From assembly GCF_009363855.1 (NCBI RefSeq), contig NZ_CP045423.1, positions 372,001-436,000 of the forward strand: a stretch of DNA of 64,000 bases, written 5' to 3'. Shown one piece after another: positions 53,720 to 62,785 of this stretch. A program made the position numbers and the translations under genes. Below the pieces are notes generated by a model. It saw only the letters and a list, made by a program, of their open reading frames with translations. It ran no database searches and was not told where the DNA came from. The stretch comes from Microvirga thermotolerans (GTDB lineage Bacteria > Pseudomonadota > Alphaproteobacteria > Rhizobiales > Beijerinckiaceae). Every line of letters starts with the position of its first letter. The stretch's first letter is position 1.

Positions 53720-54103
53720 TCAGGACACCACCTTCAGGGGCTTGTCGAGGACCCGCAGCACCGTGGGAAGCTCGTGGCCGCGCTTGAGGATCAGCCCCGA
53801 GGAGACGACCACCGCGTAGGCGCCCTGCCGGCGGGAGAGCTTCGGCACCTTCTCGATCCGGTAGAGCGGCATCTCGGAGGTGCGGCGGAAGATGGAGAAG
53901 ACCGCCCTGTCGGGGAGGAAGTCCATGGCGTAGTCGCGCCATTCGCCCTCCGCGACCTTGCGTCCGTAGAGGTTGAGGATGGCCTGGAGTTCCTGCCGGT
54001 CGAACGAGACGGTTCTGGGTGCGGCGGCCGGGAACGGGAGCACGTGTCCCGAATGGGAGGCCGGGCCGCCGCGGAGCGGCTCCGCGAGATCACCTTCGCT
54101 CAT
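53720..54103 (-). CDS. DUF2794 domain protein
   Basis: A 127-residue cytosolic protein of the alphaproteobacterial DUF2794 family, with core VSFDRQELQAILNLYGRKVA and EWRDYAMDFLPDRAVFSIFR. The function is unknown. The ATG has GGAGGAG upstream. It converges with the MFS gene. Confidence 0.9.
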   Translation of the reverse strand: MSEGDLAEPLRGGPASHSGHVLPFPAAAPRTVSFDRQELQAILNLYGRKVAEGEWRDYAMDFLPDRAVFSIFRRTSEMPLYRIEKVPKLSRRQGAYAVVVSSGLILKRGHELPTVLRVLDKPLKVVS

Positions 54104-54199
54104 GTCTCCTCCGGCGGACGATCGTCGTTAGCCAGATGATGGGTCTCCCCGGCGGCGGGCGCAACCCCGGCCCCGCCGCTCCCCTCGCGGCTTTCCCGG

Positions 54200-54391
54200 C
54201 CAAATCTTATTTTTGCCGCAATCGTGCCGCGCGGCAGCCCCAGTGCCGGTCGATAAGCGGACCGTTGCCTCGACGGCCCGGTCCGTCGGCCGCCCTGGAC
54301 ACGTCAGCCCCCCAGCCCCCAGGGCAATCGGTGGGCCGGGCCACACAAACGTCGAGAGCAAAAGCCGCCTGCGCAGGGCGGCTTTCTTTTT
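54200..54391 (+). ncRNA. Candidate structured small RNA ending in an intrinsic terminator
   Basis: The plus strand from about 54200 contains several potential helices (gccgcgcggc near 54232; gccctgg/ccagggc near 54293-54337). It ends in a 9-bp stem and T-run that cannot belong to either flanking protein gene, since both are on the minus strand. No known RNA family was recognised. The 5' end is a guess. Confidence 0.3.
54361..54391 (+). terminator. Intrinsic terminator with no upstream plus-strand protein gene
   Basis: Stem aaagccgcc / ggcggcttt (9 bp) with a 7-base loop, followed by cttttt. Its plus-strand polarity, and the lack of a plus-strand protein gene for 660 bases, suggest a small RNA. 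On the minus strand it could also end the alcohol dehydrogenase transcript, but its T-tail there is poor. Confidence 0.7.
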
Positions 54392-54409
54392 GCCCGGTTC
54401 CCTTCCGGC

Positions 54410-55435
54410 TCAGAAGCCCTCCAGCACGATCTTGCCCCGCGCGCGGCCGCTCTCGATGAAGGCATGCGCGCGCCGCAGGGTCGCGGCGTCGATCGGGCCG
54501 GCGACCTCGGCGAGGGTGGTGCGGATCGTCCCGGCATCGACCAGCCGCGCCACCTCGTTCAGGATCTCGTGCTGGCGCTCCATGTCCGCGGTCTGGAAGG
54601 TGGAGCGGGTGAACATGGATTCCCAGTGCAGGGACACGCTCTTGCGCTTGAGCAGGGTCACGTCGATTCCCGCCGGATCGTCGATCACGCCGAGCCTGCC
54701 CTGCGGCGCGATCAGCTCCGCGACGGCGGGGAAATGCGCGTCGGTGTGGGTGATGGAGAAGACGAAGGAAGGGGCGCCGAGGCCGAGCGCCTGCATCTGC
54801 TCCCCGAGAGGCCTGCGGTGGTCGATCACGTGATGGGCGCCGAGGTCCCGGCACCAGGCCTCCGTCTCGGGCCGGGAGGCGGTGGCGACCACGGTGAGGT
54901 CCGTGAGCCGGCGGGCGAGCTGGATCGCCATGGATCCGACCCCGCCGGCGCCGCCGACGATCAGCAGGACGGGCGCCGCGCCGGGCACCGGACGGCGGAT
55001 GTCGATGCGGTCGAACAGGGTCTCCCAGGCGGTCAGCGCGGTCAGGGGCAGGGCGGCGGCCTGGGCGAAGCCCAGGCTCCGCGGCTTCGCCCCCACGATC
55101 CGCTCGTCCACCAGGTGGTACTCCGCGTTCGTGCCGGGCCGGATCAGCGACCCGGCGTAGAAGACCTCGTCCCCCGGCCGGAAAAGGCTCGCCCCCGGCC
55201 CCGCCGCACGGACGACCCCGGCCGCGTCGAAGCCCAGGACCCGCGCCGTCCCCGGCTCCGGCGCCATCCTGGAGCGCACCTTCACGTCCACCGGGTTCAC
55301 GGAGACGGCCCTCACCTCGACCAGCAGGTCGCGCCCCCCGGGCTGCGGCACCGGCAGCTCGATGTCGACGAGGGCGGCCTCGTTGTCGGCGGGAAGGGGC
55401 TCGCGGTAGGCGACGGCGCGCATGGTCGATCGCAT
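54410..55435 (-). CDS. Zinc-type alcohol dehydrogenase/quinone oxidoreductase (MDR superfamily)
   Basis: A 341-residue MDR enzyme. Motifs: SVNPVDVKVRSRM, VLGFDAAGVVRAAGPG, a Rossmann motif VGGAGGVGSMAIQLAR, and LGAHHVIDHRRPLGEQ. Catalytic zinc ligands are not evident, so it is a ZADH/quinone-reductase-like member. The ATG at 55435 has AGGAG 7 bases upstream. It is divergent from an HxlR regulator, which likely controls it in response to quinones or aldehydes (as in the related YodB/YcnD or FDH systems). Confidence 0.9.
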   Translation of the reverse strand: MRSTMRAVAYREPLPADNEAALVDIELPVPQPGGRDLLVEVRAVSVNPVDVKVRSRMAPEPGTARVLGFDAAGVVRAAGPGASLFRPGDEVFYAGSLIRPGTNAEYHLVDERIVGAKPRSLGFAQAAALPLTALTAWETLFDRIDIRRPVPGAAPVLLIVGGAGGVGSMAIQLARRLTDLTVVATASRPETEAWCRDLGAHHVIDHRRPLGEQMQALGLGAPSFVFSITHTDAHFPAVAELIAPQGRLGVIDDPAGIDVTLLKRKSVSLHWESMFTRSTFQTADMERQHEILNEVARLVDAGTIRTTLAEVAGPIDAATLRRAHAFIESGRARGKIVLEGF

Positions 55436-55456
55436 GAATCATCTCCTGGTCTGTCG

Positions 55457-55480
55457 GAAACCGGGCGGCCGCCCGGTTTC
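55457..55480. promoter_or_regulatory. 24-base perfect palindrome beside the HxlR gene
   Basis: The half-site gaaaccgggcgg is followed by its exact reverse complement ccgcccggtttc. It lies 22-45 bases upstream of the dehydrogenase start codon. A separate inverted pair cttgcgg (55483-55489) / ccgcaag (55515-55521) follows toward the HxlR gene. Either could be an operator for the adjacent HxlR-family regulator, or the palindrome could be an RNA hairpin in the dehydrogenase leader. Confidence 0.55.
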
Positions 55481-55562
55481 TCCTTGCGGTCAGGGTGGGA
55501 CATACGCAATCTGTCCGCAAGAACGCACATTTCGCGCACATAGTGTCGAAAAGGATACCGTG

Positions 55563-55928
55563 ATGACCCGTTCCGCCCGCAGGGCGCCCGCGCCCACGAC
55601 CTGTTCCGTGGAAGGCACGCTCGGCCTGATCGACGGCAAGTGGAAGATCGTGATCCTCTACAAGCTCCTGCGCGGCACCCTGCGCTTCAACGAGATCCGC
55701 CGCCTCCTGCCCGGCGTCACGCAGCGGATGCTGACGAACCAGCTGCGGGAGCTGGAGGCCGACGGCCTGGTGACGCGGACGGTCTACGCCCAGGTGCCGC
55801 CCAGGGTGGAATACAGCCTCTCGGAACTCGGCCGCAGCCTCGAGCCGGTGCTCATGGCCATGAAGGCCTGGGGGGACGCCAACCTGAAGAAGCTGAATCT
55901 GTCGTCGTCGCGGGCCGAGGCAGCCTAA
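55563..55928 (+). CDS. HxlR family transcriptional regulator
   Basis: A 121-residue winged-helix repressor. HxlR hallmarks: the N-terminal cysteine C14 in PTTCSVEGTLGLIDGKWKIV, YKLLRGTLRFNEIRRLLPGV, and TQRMLTNQLRELEADGLVTR. In YodB-type members this cysteine senses thiol-reactive quinones or aldehydes. The ATG at 55563 follows AAGGA by 5-7 bases; a GTG one codon earlier is possible. It is divergent from the MDR gene, its probable target. Confidence 0.92.
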   Translation: MTRSARRAPAPTTCSVEGTLGLIDGKWKIVILYKLLRGTLRFNEIRRLLPGVTQRMLTNQLRELEADGLVTRTVYAQVPPRVEYSLSELGRSLEPVLMAMKAWGDANLKKLNLSSSRAEAA

Positions 55929-56043
55929 GCTGTCGCGAAATTCATCAAACTGCCTCCTGCGTGTGCAGAATCGCAGGCTTCGGTTGCTTGTCGGGACCGT
56001 CTGTGGCAACGCTCCCGCAACGTTCATAAGCGAGGATGCGCGC

Positions 56044-59000
56044 ATGAAGCTGGACCCTTCCACCAGCGGAGGCGAACTGACGGCCCAGGCCGTCGCCGTG
56101 CTCGAGACCGGGCACACGGACGTCCCCCCCACCTTCCTGCACGTGCTGTTCGGCCGGGTGCCCTCCGAGGACCTGGCCGCCTATTCGCCGCAGGCTCTCG
56201 CCGAGCTGGCGTCCAAGGCCTACGAGCACCTCAAGGCGCCCCGTCCCGAGACCGGCGCCGACGTCCGCCTCATCGACGTGGAGGTGGAGCGGGAGGGCCG
56301 CCGCCGGGACGTGACGATCCTCGAGGTCGTCAACGACAACATGCCCTTCCTTCTCGATTCGACCCTCGCCGAGCTCGTCGACGAGGGATACGAGCCGCTC
56401 CTCGTCGCGCATCCGATCCTCGCGGTCGAGCGCGAGCGGGACGGATCGCTCGTGCGCCTTCTCGGCGAGGCGACCGCCCATGCCCGGATCGGCGTGAAGC
56501 GCGAGAGCTTCATCCACATCCACCTGCCGCGCATCGACGACGCGGAGGCCCGCGAGCGCCTGACCGAGGCCCTGCGCCGGGTCTACAAGGACGTGGCCCT
56601 CGCCGTGCACGACTGGCCCGGCATGCGCGCCCGCGTCACCGAGCTCGTCCAGAACTACCGGCTCCACCCGCCGCCGCTGCCGGAGGACGAGGTGAAGGAG
56701 GCCGTCGCCTTCCTCGACTGGATCGCCCAGGACAACTTCACCTTCCTGGGACTGCGCGAATACCGCCTGCCCCTCGGCGACACCGCCGCCGATCCGGTGG
56801 AGGGCTCCGGGCTCGGCCTCCTGCGCGACCCCTCCGTGAAGGTCCTGCGCCGCGGCCGCGAGCTGGTGGCGATGACGCCGGAGATCCGCGCCTTCCTGGA
56901 GCTGCCGAAGGCGCTGATCATCACCAAGGCGAACGTCAAGTCGCGCGTGCATCGCCGCGCCCATCTCGACTATGTGGGCGTGAAGCTGTTCGACGGCGAA
57001 GGACGGCTGCAGGGCGAGCTGCGCATCGTCGGCCTGTTCACCGCGAGCGCCTACACGAACACGACGGGCGAGGTGCCCTACCTGCGCCACAAGGTGGCGA
57101 AGATCGTCGCCCGCGCGGGCTTCGACCCGGCGAGCTATTCCGGCCGTTCGCTCCTCAACGTGCTGGAGAACTATCCCCGCGACGAGCTCTTCCAGATCGA
57201 CGAGGACACGCTCTACCACTTCGCCCTCGACATCATGAGCCTGTCGGAGCGGCCCCGCATCCGCGCGCTCGCCCGGCCCGACCAGTTCGACCGCTTCGTG
57301 TCGGTCCTGGTCTACGTGCCGAAGGACCGCTACGACACGGATATCCGCCGCCGCATCGGCGAGTTCCTGGCGAGCGTGTACGAGGGCCGCGTCTCGGCGT
57401 CCTACCCGGCCTATCCCGAAGGCCCCCTGGCGCGCACCCACTACATCATCGGCCGCGACGAGGGCGAGACGCCAAAGATCTCCCGCGAGACCCTGGAGGC
57501 GGGCATCGCCGGCATCGTGCGCACCTGGAGCGACGCGCTCCGCGACCGGCTCGACGACACGGTCGGCGGCGCCCGGGCCCGCGCGCTCGCCGCGCGCTAC
57601 GCCCATGCCTTCAGCGCCGCCTACCGCGAGGCCTTCGGTGCCGAGCAGGCCATCGCCGACATCGCGATCCTCGAGCAGCTCTCCGAGGCGCGCCCGCGCG
57701 CGGTCGACCTCTACCGCCGGGAAGGGGACGACGGGACGCGCGTCCATCTCAAGGTCTTCTCCCGCGCCACGGCGCTGCCGCTCTCCGAGCGCGTGCCGCT
57801 CCTGGAGAATCTCGGCTTCCGCGTGGTGAACGAACGGACCTACCGGGTCCTGTCCTCGGGCGTGACCGGCATGGACCGGGTCTGGCTCCACGACATGACC
57901 CTGGAGCGCGCCTCCGGCGGCCCCATCGCCATCGACGCGATCCAGGACCTCATCGAGGCGGCGCTGCTCGCCCTGTTCCGCGGCCTCGCGGAATCGGACG
58001 CCTTCAACCGCCTCGTGCTGGAGGCGGGCCTCGGCTGGCGCGACGTGGCGATGGTGCGCGCCTTCGGCCGCTACCTGCGCCAGATCCGCATCCCCTATGC
58101 GCAGGACTATCTTGCCGGCACCCTGGCGCGCCACAGCGCCATCGCGGTGAAGCTCGTCGAGCTGTTCTACGCCCGCTTCGACCCGCGCGTCGAGAATGCG
58201 GCCGAGCGCGCCTCGTCCGAGGCCGCGCTTCGGGCCGAGATCGAGGAGATGCTGAAGGAGGTCACGAGCCTCGACGACGACCGCATCCTGCGCCGCTTCA
58301 TCAACCTCATCGAAGCGGCCGTGCGCACCAACTTCTTCCAGCTCGAGAGCAACGGCCTGCCGCGCCAGACCATCGCCTTCAAGTTCGAATGCGCGAAGGT
58401 CGACGGGATCCCGCTGCCGAAGCCGCTCTACGAGATCTTCGTCTACTCGCCGCGGGTCGAGGGCGTGCACCTGCGCTTCGGCAAGGTGGCGCGCGGCGGC
58501 CTGCGCTGGTCGGACCGGCCGCAGGATTTCCGCACCGAGGTGCTCGGCCTCGTCAAGGCGCAGCAGGTGAAGAACGCGGTCATCGTGCCCGTCGGCGCCA
58601 AGGGCGGCTTCGTGCCCAAGCAGCTGCCGCCGGCGAGCGACCGCCAGGCCTGGCTCGCGGAAGGCACGGAGAGCTACCGCATCTTCGTGCGCACGCTCCT
58701 GCAGCTCACCGACAACATCGAGGGCGACCGCGTGGTGCCGCCCGCCGACACCGTGCGCCACGACGGGGACGATCCCTATCTCGTGGTCGCGGCGGACAAG
58801 GGCACGGCCACCTTCTCCGACACCGCGAACGCGCTTTCCGCCGAGAAGCACCACTGGCTCGGCGACGCCTTCGCCTCCGGCGGCAGCAATGGCTACGACC
58901 ACAAGAAGATGGGCATCACCGCCCGCGGCGCGTGGGAGGCGGTGAAGCGCCACTTCCGCGAGATGGACGTGGACATCCAGTCCGAGCCGGTGACGGTGGT

Positions 59001-60879
59001 GGGCGTGGGCGACATGTCGGGCGACGTGTTCGGCAACGGCATGCTGCTCTCGCGGGCGATCAAGCTGGTCGCAGCCTTCGACCACCGGGACATCTTCCTC
59101 GATCCGAACCCCGATCCCGAAGCCGCGTTCAGGGAGCGCGAGCGCCTGTTCAACCTGCCCCGCTCCAGCTGGCAGGACTACGACAAGGCGCTGATCTCCA
59201 AGGGCGGCGGCGTCTTTGCGCGCAGCGCGAAATCCATTCCCCTGTCCCCGGAGGTCCGCGCCGTGCTCGGCTTCGACAAGGCCGAGGCGACGCCCAGCGA
59301 GGTGATGAGCGCGATCCTCAGGGCGCCCGTCGGCCTGCTCTGGTTCGGCGGCATCGGCACCTACGTCCGCGCCTCGACCGAGACGGACGAGCAGGTGGGC
59401 GACCGCGCCAACGACGCGATCCGCATCACCGGCGCGGAGGTCAGGGCGCAGGTGATCGGCGAGGGCGCCAATCTGGGCATGACCCAGCGCGGGCGCATCG
59501 AGGCGGCGCGGGCGGGCGTGCGGCTCAACACCGACGCCATCGACAACTCCGCCGGCGTCAACACCTCCGACGTGGAGGTGAACATCAAGATCGCCCTCGC
59601 CGTGCCCGAGCGCGACGGCCGCCTCACGCCCGACGCGCGCAACGCGCTCCTCGTCGACATGACCGACGAGGTCGCGCGCCTCGTGCTGCGCAACAACTAC
59701 CTGCAGACCCTGGCGCTCTCCCTCTCGGAGCGGCGCAGCCTCGCGGGCATGGGCTTCGCCCGCCGCCTCATGCACATGCTGGAGGCGCAAGGGCGGCTCG
59801 ACCGGAACGTGGAATACCTTCCCGACGACGCGACCCTGACCGAGCGCGCCCGCCGGGGCGAGGGGCTGACGCGGCCGGAGATCGCGGTGCTGCTCGCCTA
59901 TGCCAAGCTCTCGCTGCACGACGAACTGCTCGAGAGCACCGTTCCGGACGATCCCTATCTCGGCAAGGAGCTGGAGCGCTACTTCCCGCAGGAGATGCGC
60001 GAGCGCTTCCCCGACGCCATCGCCGGGCACCGGCTGCGCCGCGAGATCATCGCGACCCAGCTCGCGAACGCCATCGTCAACCGCGGCGGCCCCACCGTCG
60101 TCGCGCGGCTCGTCGACCAGACGGGCGCCGACGCGCCGACCATCGCGGCGGCCTATGCGGCGACGCGGGATTCCTTCGGCCTCACGGAGCTGAACGGCGC
60201 CATCGACGCCCTCGACGGCATGGTTCCGGGCGCCCTGCAGCTGCGGCTCTACGGCGAGCTGCAGGAGCTCCTCATGAACCGCATCGTCTGGTTCATCCGC
60301 AATGTGGACTTCACGTCGACCACCCTCGACGCGGTGATCGGCACTTACGCTTCCGGCATCGCGGAGATCGAGCGCGGCCTGCGCGAGACCCTCGCGCAGG
60401 AGGCGCTGGACGCCTGGGACGCCCGCGCGAAGGCCCTCGTCGAGCAGGGCGCGCCCGAGGAACTTGCGCGCCGCCTCTCGGCCCTGCCGGACCTCGTCGC
60501 GGCCCCCGACATCGTGCTGACCGCGCAGAAGACCGGCAAGCCGGTGGTGGACATCGCCCGCATCCACTTCGCGGTGGAGGGCGCCTTCCGCCTCGGCGCG
60601 CTGATCGGGGCGGCGCGGGAGATCGCCGTGAGCGACTACTTCGACCGCCTCGCCCTCGACCGGGCCATCGACAGCATCGCCTCGGCCCACCGCAACCTCA
60701 CGGCGGAGGTGGCGGCGCAGGACGCCGCGGGAGCCGACGCGGTACGGGCCTGGAGCGAGAAGCGCGGCGCGGACGTCGCCCGCATCCGCAACGCGGTCGA
60801 CAGCATCGTCCTCTCCGGGCTCACCCTGTCCAAGGTGACCGTGGCGGCGAGCCTCCTGGGCGACCTGGCGCGGGTCTGA
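56044..60879 (+). CDS. NAD-glutamate dehydrogenase, large (1,600-residue) type
   Basis: A 1,611-residue protein of the Bac_GDH (GDH-180-like) family, which oxidatively deaminates glutamate to 2-oxoglutarate and ammonia with NAD. The long N-terminal regulatory region (ACT-like segments, for example VTILEVVNDNMPFLLDSTLA) precedes the catalytic part with FGKVARGGLRWSDRPQDFRT, IVPVGAKGGFVPKQLPP (catalytic Lys), VGDMSGDVFGNGMLLSRAIK and LWFGGIGTYVRA. The ATG at 56044 has a gagg site upstream. A strong candidate for nitrogen/carbon regulation, though no regulator is linked. Confidence 0.95.
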   Translation: MKLDPSTSGGELTAQAVAVLETGHTDVPPTFLHVLFGRVPSEDLAAYSPQALAELASKAYEHLKAPRPETGADVRLIDVEVEREGRRRDVTILEVVNDNMPFLLDSTLAELVDEGYEPLLVAHPILAVERERDGSLVRLLGEATAHARIGVKRESFIHIHLPRIDDAEARERLTEALRRVYKDVALAVHDWPGMRARVTELVQNYRLHPPPLPEDEVKEAVAFLDWIAQDNFTFLGLREYRLPLGDTAADPVEGSGLGLLRDPSVKVLRRGRELVAMTPEIRAFLELPKALIITKANVKSRVHRRAHLDYVGVKLFDGEGRLQGELRIVGLFTASAYTNTTGEVPYLRHKVAKIVARAGFDPASYSGRSLLNVLENYPRDELFQIDEDTLYHFALDIMSLSERPRIRALARPDQFDRFVSVLVYVPKDRYDTDIRRRIGEFLASVYEGRVSASYPAYPEGPLARTHYIIGRDEGETPKISRETLEAGIAGIVRTWSDALRDRLDDTVGGARARALAARYAHAFSAAYREAFGAEQAIADIAILEQLSEARPRAVDLYRREGDDGTRVHLKVFSRATALPLSERVPLLENLGFRVVNERTYRVLSSGVTGMDRVWLHDMTLERASGGPIAIDAIQDLIEAALLALFRGLAESDAFNRLVLEAGLGWRDVAMVRAFGRYLRQIRIPYAQDYLAGTLARHSAIAVKLVELFYARFDPRVENAAERASSEAALRAEIEEMLKEVTSLDDDRILRRFINLIEAAVRTNFFQLESNGLPRQTIAFKFECAKVDGIPLPKPLYEIFVYSPRVEGVHLRFGKVARGGLRWSDRPQDFRTEVLGLVKAQQVKNAVIVPVGAKGGFVPKQLPPASDRQAWLAEGTESYRIFVRTLLQLTDNIEGDRVVPPADTVRHDGDDPYLVVAADKGTATFSDTANALSAEKHHWLGDAFASGGSNGYDHKKMGITARGAWEAVKRHFREMDVDIQSEPVTVVGVGDMSGDVFGNGMLLSRAIKLVAAFDHRDIFLDPNPDPEAAFRERERLFNLPRSSWQDYDKALISKGGGVFARSAKSIPLSPEVRAVLGFDKAEATPSEVMSAILRAPVGLLWFGGIGTYVRASTETDEQVGDRANDAIRITGAEVRAQVIGEGANLGMTQRGRIEAARAGVRLNTDAIDNSAGVNTSDVEVNIKIALAVPERDGRLTPDARNALLVDMTDEVARLVLRNNYLQTLALSLSERRSLAGMGFARRLMHMLEAQGRLDRNVEYLPDDATLTERARRGEGLTRPEIAVLLAYAKLSLHDELLESTVPDDPYLGKELERYFPQEMRERFPDAIAGHRLRREIIATQLANAIVNRGGPTVVARLVDQTGADAPTIAAAYAATRDSFGLTELNGAIDALDGMVPGALQLRLYGELQELLMNRIVWFIRNVDFTSTTLDAVIGTYASGIAEIERGLRETLAQEALDAWDARAKALVEQGAPEELARRLSALPDLVAAPDIVLTAQKTGKPVVDIARIHFAVEGAFRLGALIGAAREIAVSDYFDRLALDRAIDSIASAHRNLTAEVAAQDAAGADAVRAWSEKRGADVARIRNAVDSIVLSGLTLSKVTVAASLLGDLARV

Positions 60880-60936
60880 CGGACCTGCGCCCCTGCGGCG
60901 CTCGCCTTGCGCGGGCGGGACGTTTAAGGAGATTCC

Positions 60937-62364
60937 ATGAACGACCGCGACGTCCTGGAATCCCTCCCGCCCGCAGCCCTGCCGCCCCTCCCCGAAGAGC
61001 CGGCCGCGCCCGCGGGCGCGGCCTCCCGTCCGGCCATCCTCGGCTGGCTCCTGTTCGACTGGGCCTGTCAGCCCTTCTTCACCCTGGTCACCACCTTCGT
61101 CTTCGCGCCCTTCTTCGCGGCGGCGCTCGCGCCCGATCCGGTGACGGGACAGAGCCTGTGGGGCTACGCCACCGCCTGCGCGGGCCTCGTGCTGGCGTTC
61201 CTTTCGCCCGTCCTCGGCGCCATCGCCGACGCCACCGGGCCGAAGAAGCCGTGGATCGCCGCCTGCGGCCTCGTGCTCTTCGCCTCCTCCTTCGCCCTGT
61301 GGTTCGCGGCGCCGGGGGCGCCCTCCGCCATCCCGGTGGCGCTCCTCGGCTTCGGCATCGGCACCGTCGCGGTGGAGGTCGCCGCCGTGTTCAACAACGC
61401 CATGATCCCGCACCTCGTGCCGCCGGAGCGGTTCGGCCGGCTCTCCGGCACCGGCTGGGCCATCGGCTATCTCGGGGGGCTCGTCTCCCTTGCCATCGTG
61501 CTGGGCTTCCTCGCCGCGAGCCCGGAGACGGGCCGGACCGTGCTGGGCCTCCAGCCGCTCTTCGGCCTCGACGCGGGCCTCCGGGAGGGGGACCGGATCA
61601 CCGGCCCGTTCTCGGCGGTGTGGTTCCTCCTCTTCGTCCTGCCGCTCTTCGTCCTCACGCCGGACATCGCGCGCTCCGCCACCGGCCTGCGCGAGGCCGT
61701 GCGCCGGAGCCTCGCGCAGGTGGCGAGCACGGTGGCCGACGCGCGGCGGCACGAGAGCGTCGGGCGCTTCCTCCTCGCCAACATGGTCTACCAGGACGCC
61801 CTGGTGGCGCTCTTCGCCTTCGGCGGCATCTACGGGGCGGGCGTGTTCGGCTGGCACGCCACGGAACTCGGCGTCTTCGGCATCCTGCTCACGGTCACCG
61901 GGACCCTCGGCGCCCTCGTCGGCGGGCGGCTCGACGACCGCTTCGGCGCGAGGCCGGTCATCCTCGGCGCCATCGCCGTTCTGGGCCTGGTCTGCGCCGG
62001 CGTGCTCTCCCTCGGCCGGGAGCACGTGTTCTTCGTGTTCGCCACCGCGCCCGCCGCGCCGGGCGACGGCCTCTACGGCACGCTGCCGGAGAAGGTCTTC
62101 CTCGGGCTCGGCCTCGTCATCGGCGCCGTCGCGGGCCCGCTCCAGGCCTCCTCCCGCAGCCTCCTGGCCCGGCTCGTCCCCGCCCGGGAGGCGGGGCGCT
62201 ATTTCGGCCTCCTCGCCCTCTCGGGCAAGGTCACGTCCTTCCTCGCGCCGCTCACGGTGGCCGTGGCGACGGACCTGTTCCGCACCCAGGCGGCGGGTCC
62301 CGCCGTGCTGATCCTGTTCTTCCTGGCCGGCGGCGTCCTCGTCTCCGGGGTGAAGCGGGTCTAG
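60937..62364 (+). CDS. Atg22-like MFS protein (UMF22)
   Basis: A 475-residue integral membrane protein with 11-12 hydrophobic segments, opening with WLLFDWACQPFFTLVTTFVF, the Atg22/UMF22 family signature. YATACAGLVLAFLSPVLGAI and GTGWAIGYLGGLVSLAIVLG follow. In yeast Atg22 exports amino acids from the vacuole; bacterial members are uncharacterised. The ATG has AAGGAG 6 bases upstream. It follows the glutamate dehydrogenase by 57 bases; co-transcription is possible. Confidence 0.9.
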   Translation: MNDRDVLESLPPAALPPLPEEPAAPAGAASRPAILGWLLFDWACQPFFTLVTTFVFAPFFAAALAPDPVTGQSLWGYATACAGLVLAFLSPVLGAIADATGPKKPWIAACGLVLFASSFALWFAAPGAPSAIPVALLGFGIGTVAVEVAAVFNNAMIPHLVPPERFGRLSGTGWAIGYLGGLVSLAIVLGFLAASPETGRTVLGLQPLFGLDAGLREGDRITGPFSAVWFLLFVLPLFVLTPDIARSATGLREAVRRSLAQVASTVADARRHESVGRFLLANMVYQDALVALFAFGGIYGAGVFGWHATELGVFGILLTVTGTLGALVGGRLDDRFGARPVILGAIAVLGLVCAGVLSLGREHVFFVFATAPAAPGDGLYGTLPEKVFLGLGLVIGAVAGPLQASSRSLLARLVPAREAGRYFGLLALSGKVTSFLAPLTVAVATDLFRTQAAGPAVLILFFLAGGVLVSGVKRV

Positions 62365-62446
62365 AAGGCCCGGGACCCGCGGCCCACTCCTCCGCTTGAG
62401 CCGTGACGGTCCCGACGCTACGATGCCGCCCCCGAGGGAGCCAACC

Positions 62447-62710
62447 ATGTCCTTGAAGTCGCTGTTCACCGAGCATCCCGAATCCGTCGGCGAGACCTAT
62501 TTCGAGCATATGGGCGTGGCCCTCAGCTTCGCCGGGCCGCTGCTGGCGGCCGGCCTCGCCGCCCTCGTGCATGCCTTCCTGCCCTTCCTGTGCGTGACCA
62601 CGGCGAGCGCCACGGTGAAGCGGCTCTACGCCCGCATGACGAACCGTGCGCCGCGGCCCGCCCAGCCCTCCGTCGCCGACCGCATGATGGGCTGGGACCC
62701 GGTCATCTGA
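62447..62710 (+). CDS. DUF6356 family membrane protein
   Basis: An 87-residue small membrane protein. It begins MSLKSLFTEHPESVGETYFE, then a hydrophobic helix (VALSFAGPLLAAGLAALVHA), FLPFLCVTTASATVKRLY, and a basic/polar C-terminus. This matches DUF6356. The function is unknown. The ATG has GGGAG upstream. Confidence 0.85.
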   Translation: MSLKSLFTEHPESVGETYFEHMGVALSFAGPLLAAGLAALVHAFLPFLCVTTASATVKRLYARMTNRAPRPAQPSVADRMMGWDPVI

Positions 62711-62785
62711 CCGGCATAGCCCCGGAACCGTCGCCGTTCCTTTCGCGTCTCACTCCTGCGCAGCTTGCCGGAGGAGGGGAGAGAC

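Larger units (their letters stand above)
54104..54409. other. Gap between DUF2794 and an alcohol dehydrogenase gene
   Basis: About 300 bases with no credible protein-coding frame. It contains inverted repeats (gccctgg at 54293-54299 with ccagggc about 20 bases on) and, at 54361-54391, a terminator-like hairpin with a five-T tail on the plus strand. See the ncRNA candidate. Confidence 0.5.

Noticed and set aside
55945-62469. A 2,174-codon open frame on the minus strand
   Set aside because: It is antisense to the NAD-glutamate dehydrogenase and Atg22-like genes, whose motifs are clear. The frame is open only because GC-rich codons on the plus strand rarely give stops in that register. Its predicted protein is low-complexity (Arg, Gly, Glu, His rich).
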